A stretch of 5,781 bases of DNA from Fibrobacter sp. (GTDB lineage Bacteria > Fibrobacterota > Fibrobacteria > Fibrobacterales > Fibrobacteraceae), in NCBI GenBank assembly GCA_017520105.1, contig JAFWRL010000303.1:1-5781 (forward strand), written 5' to 3'. Below, piece by piece: positions 4,419 to 5,781 of this stretch; position 1 is the first letter of the stretch; each line of letters begins with the position of its first letter. The notes under the pieces were generated by a model that did not search any database, had not been told where the DNA came from, and saw only the letters and a list, made by a program, of their open reading frames with translations. The position numbers and the translations under genes were made by a program.

Positions 4419-5034
4419 GTTTACTAAGCAATGTGTTGTCACTCTTGATCTGGAAGGCGTTCTTGCGCCAGAAATCTGGATTGCTGTCGCCGAAAAGACG
4501 GGCATCAAGGACCTCCGCCTCACCACTCGCGACATTCCCGACTACGATGTACTCATGAAGGGCCGCATCAAGATTCTCGAACGCGAAAACATCAAGCTCT
4601 CTGACATCCAGAACGTGATTGCGAACCTCGGACTTTTGGACGGCGCCCGCGACTTTATGGACAAACTCCGCGACGAAGCGCAGGTGATTATCCTCTCGGA
4701 CACGTTCCAGGAATTTGCCTACCCCATCATGAAGAATCTCGGCTTCCCAACGATTTTCTGCCACAACCTGGTGGTCGAAAACGACATGATCAAGGGTTAC
4801 CACTTGCGCATGAGCGACCAGAAGACGAAGGTCGTAAAGCACTTGCAGGAACTCAACTTCAAGGTGTTCGCTTCAGGTGATTCCTTCAACGATACGGGCA
4901 TGCTCAAGCAGGCCGACAAGGGCTGCTTCTTCTGCGCCCCGGATTCCATCGTCGCCCAGTTCCCGCAGCTCGAAGCGACAAAGACTTACGCCGAACTTTT
5001 GGACAAGTTCCACAAGTTCCAGGACTCTTTGTAG
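4417..5034 (+). CDS. thrH: ThrH: phosphoserine phosphatase / phosphoserine:homoserine phosphotransferase
   Basis: A HAD-superfamily enzyme of 205 residues, the same length as Pseudomonas aeruginosa ThrH. ThrH removes phosphate from phosphoserine, the last step of serine synthesis, and can pass it to homoserine, feeding the threonine pathway. Motif I is DLEGVL (Asp11, with Glu13 where classical SerB has Asp), the ThrH signature. APEIWIAVAEKTGI and TTRDIPDYDVLMKGR (17-50) also match ThrH closely. Motif II is Ser94 in ILSDT, motif III is a lysine in 135-138, and motif IV is GDSFNDT (154-160, Asp155 and Asp159). No other start codon precedes motif I in frame, so the ATG at 4417 is secure although it lacks a Shine-Dalgarno site. 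It probably shares a transcript with hslO or uses an unseen promoter, and it ends at the hairpin at 5124. Whether phosphatase or transferase activity dominates cannot be read from sequence. Confidence 0.93.
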   Translation: MFTKQCVVTLDLEGVLAPEIWIAVAEKTGIKDLRLTTRDIPDYDVLMKGRIKILERENIKLSDIQNVIANLGLLDGARDFMDKLRDEAQVIILSDTFQEFAYPIMKNLGFPTIFCHNLVVENDMIKGYHLRMSDQKTKVVKHLQELNFKVFASGDSFNDTGMLKQADKGCFFCAPDSIVAQFPQLEATKTYAELLDKFHKFQDSL

Positions 5035-5037
5035 CAC

Positions 5038-5091
5038 GGCGCAAGCGCCTTTGAGGTATGGGCACGTACCTTCGGTCCTTTGGGCTATGGG
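5038..5091 (+). repeat. Paired CCTTTGRGSTATGGG repeat with hairpins, after thrH
   Basis: CCTTTGAGGTATGGG (5048-5062) and CCTTTGGGCTATGGG (5077-5091) have a period of 29 and resemble the pair after hslO. A small palindrome, GGCG (5038-5041) with CGCC (5046-5049), precedes the first copy. ACC-TTC-GGT (5068-5076) lies between the copies. It begins three bases after the thrH stop. Confidence 0.65.
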
Positions 5092-5123
5092 TTTTTGAAC
5101 ATATTTAATGTTATACACAAAAA

Positions 5124-5147
5124 GCCCCGCATTGCGGGGCCTTTTTT
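5124..5147 (+). terminator. Rho-independent terminator of thrH
   Basis: GCCCCGC (5124-5130) pairs perfectly with GCGGGGC (5134-5140), loop ATT, followed by C and a run of six T (5142-5147). This is a strong intrinsic terminator 90 bases after the thrH stop. On the - strand the exit is TTTTTGTG, so it may also act as a backup for the convergent esterase gene. Confidence 0.9.
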
Positions 5148-5153
5148 ATTTAC

Positions 5154-5187
5154 AAAAAAGCGGAACCTGCTATTGCAAATTCCGCTT
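5154..5187 (-). terminator. Rho-independent terminator of the esterase gene
   Basis: AAGCGGAA (5158-5165) pairs with TTCCGCTT (5180-5187) around a 14-base loop that can form a further 3-bp TGC/GCA stem. Read on the - strand the hairpin ends in a run of six T (5159-5154). It lies 27 bases past the esterase stop. Confidence 0.75.
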
Positions 5188-5213
5188 CAAGGTTTAAGAG
5201 GAGTTACAAAAAA

Positions 5214-5781
5214 CTACTTCAAGCTAGGAGTTTCCCAGTCGATCCATTCAGACTTCTTGAAGCTGATGGTCTGCGTATTCTTGGTGTAATCAATCTTACC
5301 CGTCTTAGCATCCTTGCCGAGCAAGAACTTGTTCATAAAGTCCTTGACTTCGTCGAACTGTCCGTTCGGAAGCTGGCAGTGACCGTGACCGCCTTCCTGG
5401 CTGTAGGTGTAATTTTCCGTTGCACCGAGAGCGTCATAAACTTCCTTGGAAGCTTGTCCGCAGTAGTTCGACGGAACTTCACCCAACCATTCCTGGCCGG
5501 CATTGTCGAGGATGAGGAGCGCACGCGGAGCCACCATGGCAACCAACATGTGCTGGTCGAACGGGAGCGTATTTTCCTTGCCATCGTAGTTCTTGAAGCT
5601 AGAAATCATCCACTTACCTTCAGAACCAGCACTGTTAAGGCCCTGCACAAACTGCTTGCCCTTCTGCTTGTTGACCTGAGCGCCTACACGCCAGAGGGAA
5701 GCGCCACCGGAACCAGATTCCTGCGGAATAGTAAGTGCGATACGTTCATCGAATGCACCCACAGCGAGCGTACCCTTGCCC
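5214..5781 (-). CDS. Glucuronoyl esterase, CE15 family, C-terminal part (cut by window edge)
   Basis: CE15 esterases cut the ester bond between lignin alcohols and 4-O-methylglucuronic acid on xylan. They are secreted and loosen lignin-carbohydrate links. The open frame enters at 5780 with GKGTLAVGAFDERIALT, so the true start is outside, and 188 codons precede the TAG at 5214-5216. IPQESGSGG holds the catalytic Glu (window residue 21) and GGHGHCQLP the catalytic His (residue 134). GKG is the end of the usual SRxGKG nucleophile motif. The serine should thus lie three codons beyond the edge, 23 residues before the Glu, as in fungal Cip2 (278 and 301). AGQEWLG (residues 94-100) carries a Trp near where the family has its substrate-binding Trp. 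The protein ends at WIDWETPSLK soon after the esterase fold, with no C-terminal binding module or sorting tail. The signal peptide and any N-terminal modules cannot be seen. Confidence 0.92.
   Translation of the reverse strand, partial: GKGTLAVGAFDERIALTIPQESGSGGASLWRVGAQVNKQKGKQFVQGLNSAGSEGKWMISSFKNYDGKENTLPFDQHMLVAMVAPRALLILDNAGQEWLGEVPSNYCGQASKEVYDALGATENYTYSQEGGHGHCQLPNGQFDEVKDFMNKFLLGKDAKTGKIDYTKNTQTISFKKSEWIDWETPSLK

Overview
The window looks like chromosomal DNA of Fibrobacter or a close relative in the Fibrobacterota/FCB group. The genes have moderate GC and the spacers between them are AT-rich. Putative promoters match the TTTG/TAnnTTTG pattern known from Bacteroidota rather than classical sigma-70 sites. 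Most starts lack a strong Shine-Dalgarno site. A glucuronoyl esterase (lignocellulose breakdown) sits at the right edge. The genus is an inference from these traits and could not be checked by a search.

Layout: 1-449 has no gene and is packed with short palindromic repeats of three classes, all in the same orientation and all ending in RTGAC. 450-593 carries two apparent promoters sharing a 13-base core and an inverted repeat, leading into sufB (594-2009, +), here without sufC or sufD. 2010-2431 holds a heptad repeat, another palindromic repeat and two perfect 12-bp hairpins acting as terminators between convergent genes. 2432-2977 (-) encodes a DJ-1/PfpI-family protein. 2978-3325 is a divergent control region. 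hslO (Hsp33, 3326-4231, +) follows, with a promoter-like TAAATTTG only 5 bases before its ATG. Then come a repeat-filled gap and thrH (4417-5034, +). Two hairpin terminators separate thrH from the 3' part of a CE15 glucuronoyl esterase gene (5214-5781, -), which is cut by the window edge.

Three of the five proteins (SufB, the DJ-1 protein, Hsp33) are linked to iron-sulfur or thiol redox chemistry. They appear to be separately transcribed, so this is a neighbourhood and not an operon. hslO and thrH could share a transcript, because no terminator is visible between them.

I see no clear new multi-gene system. The unusual content is in the repeats: a one-directional array of RTGAC-ended palindromes with compensatory stem changes, 7-bp tandem repeats that run into coding sequence at both sides of the hslO-thrH gap (one forms the Hsp33 C-terminal tail, the other fills the place of the thrH ribosome binding site), and a GCTTTGAGCTATGGG repeat found in pairs just after two genes.
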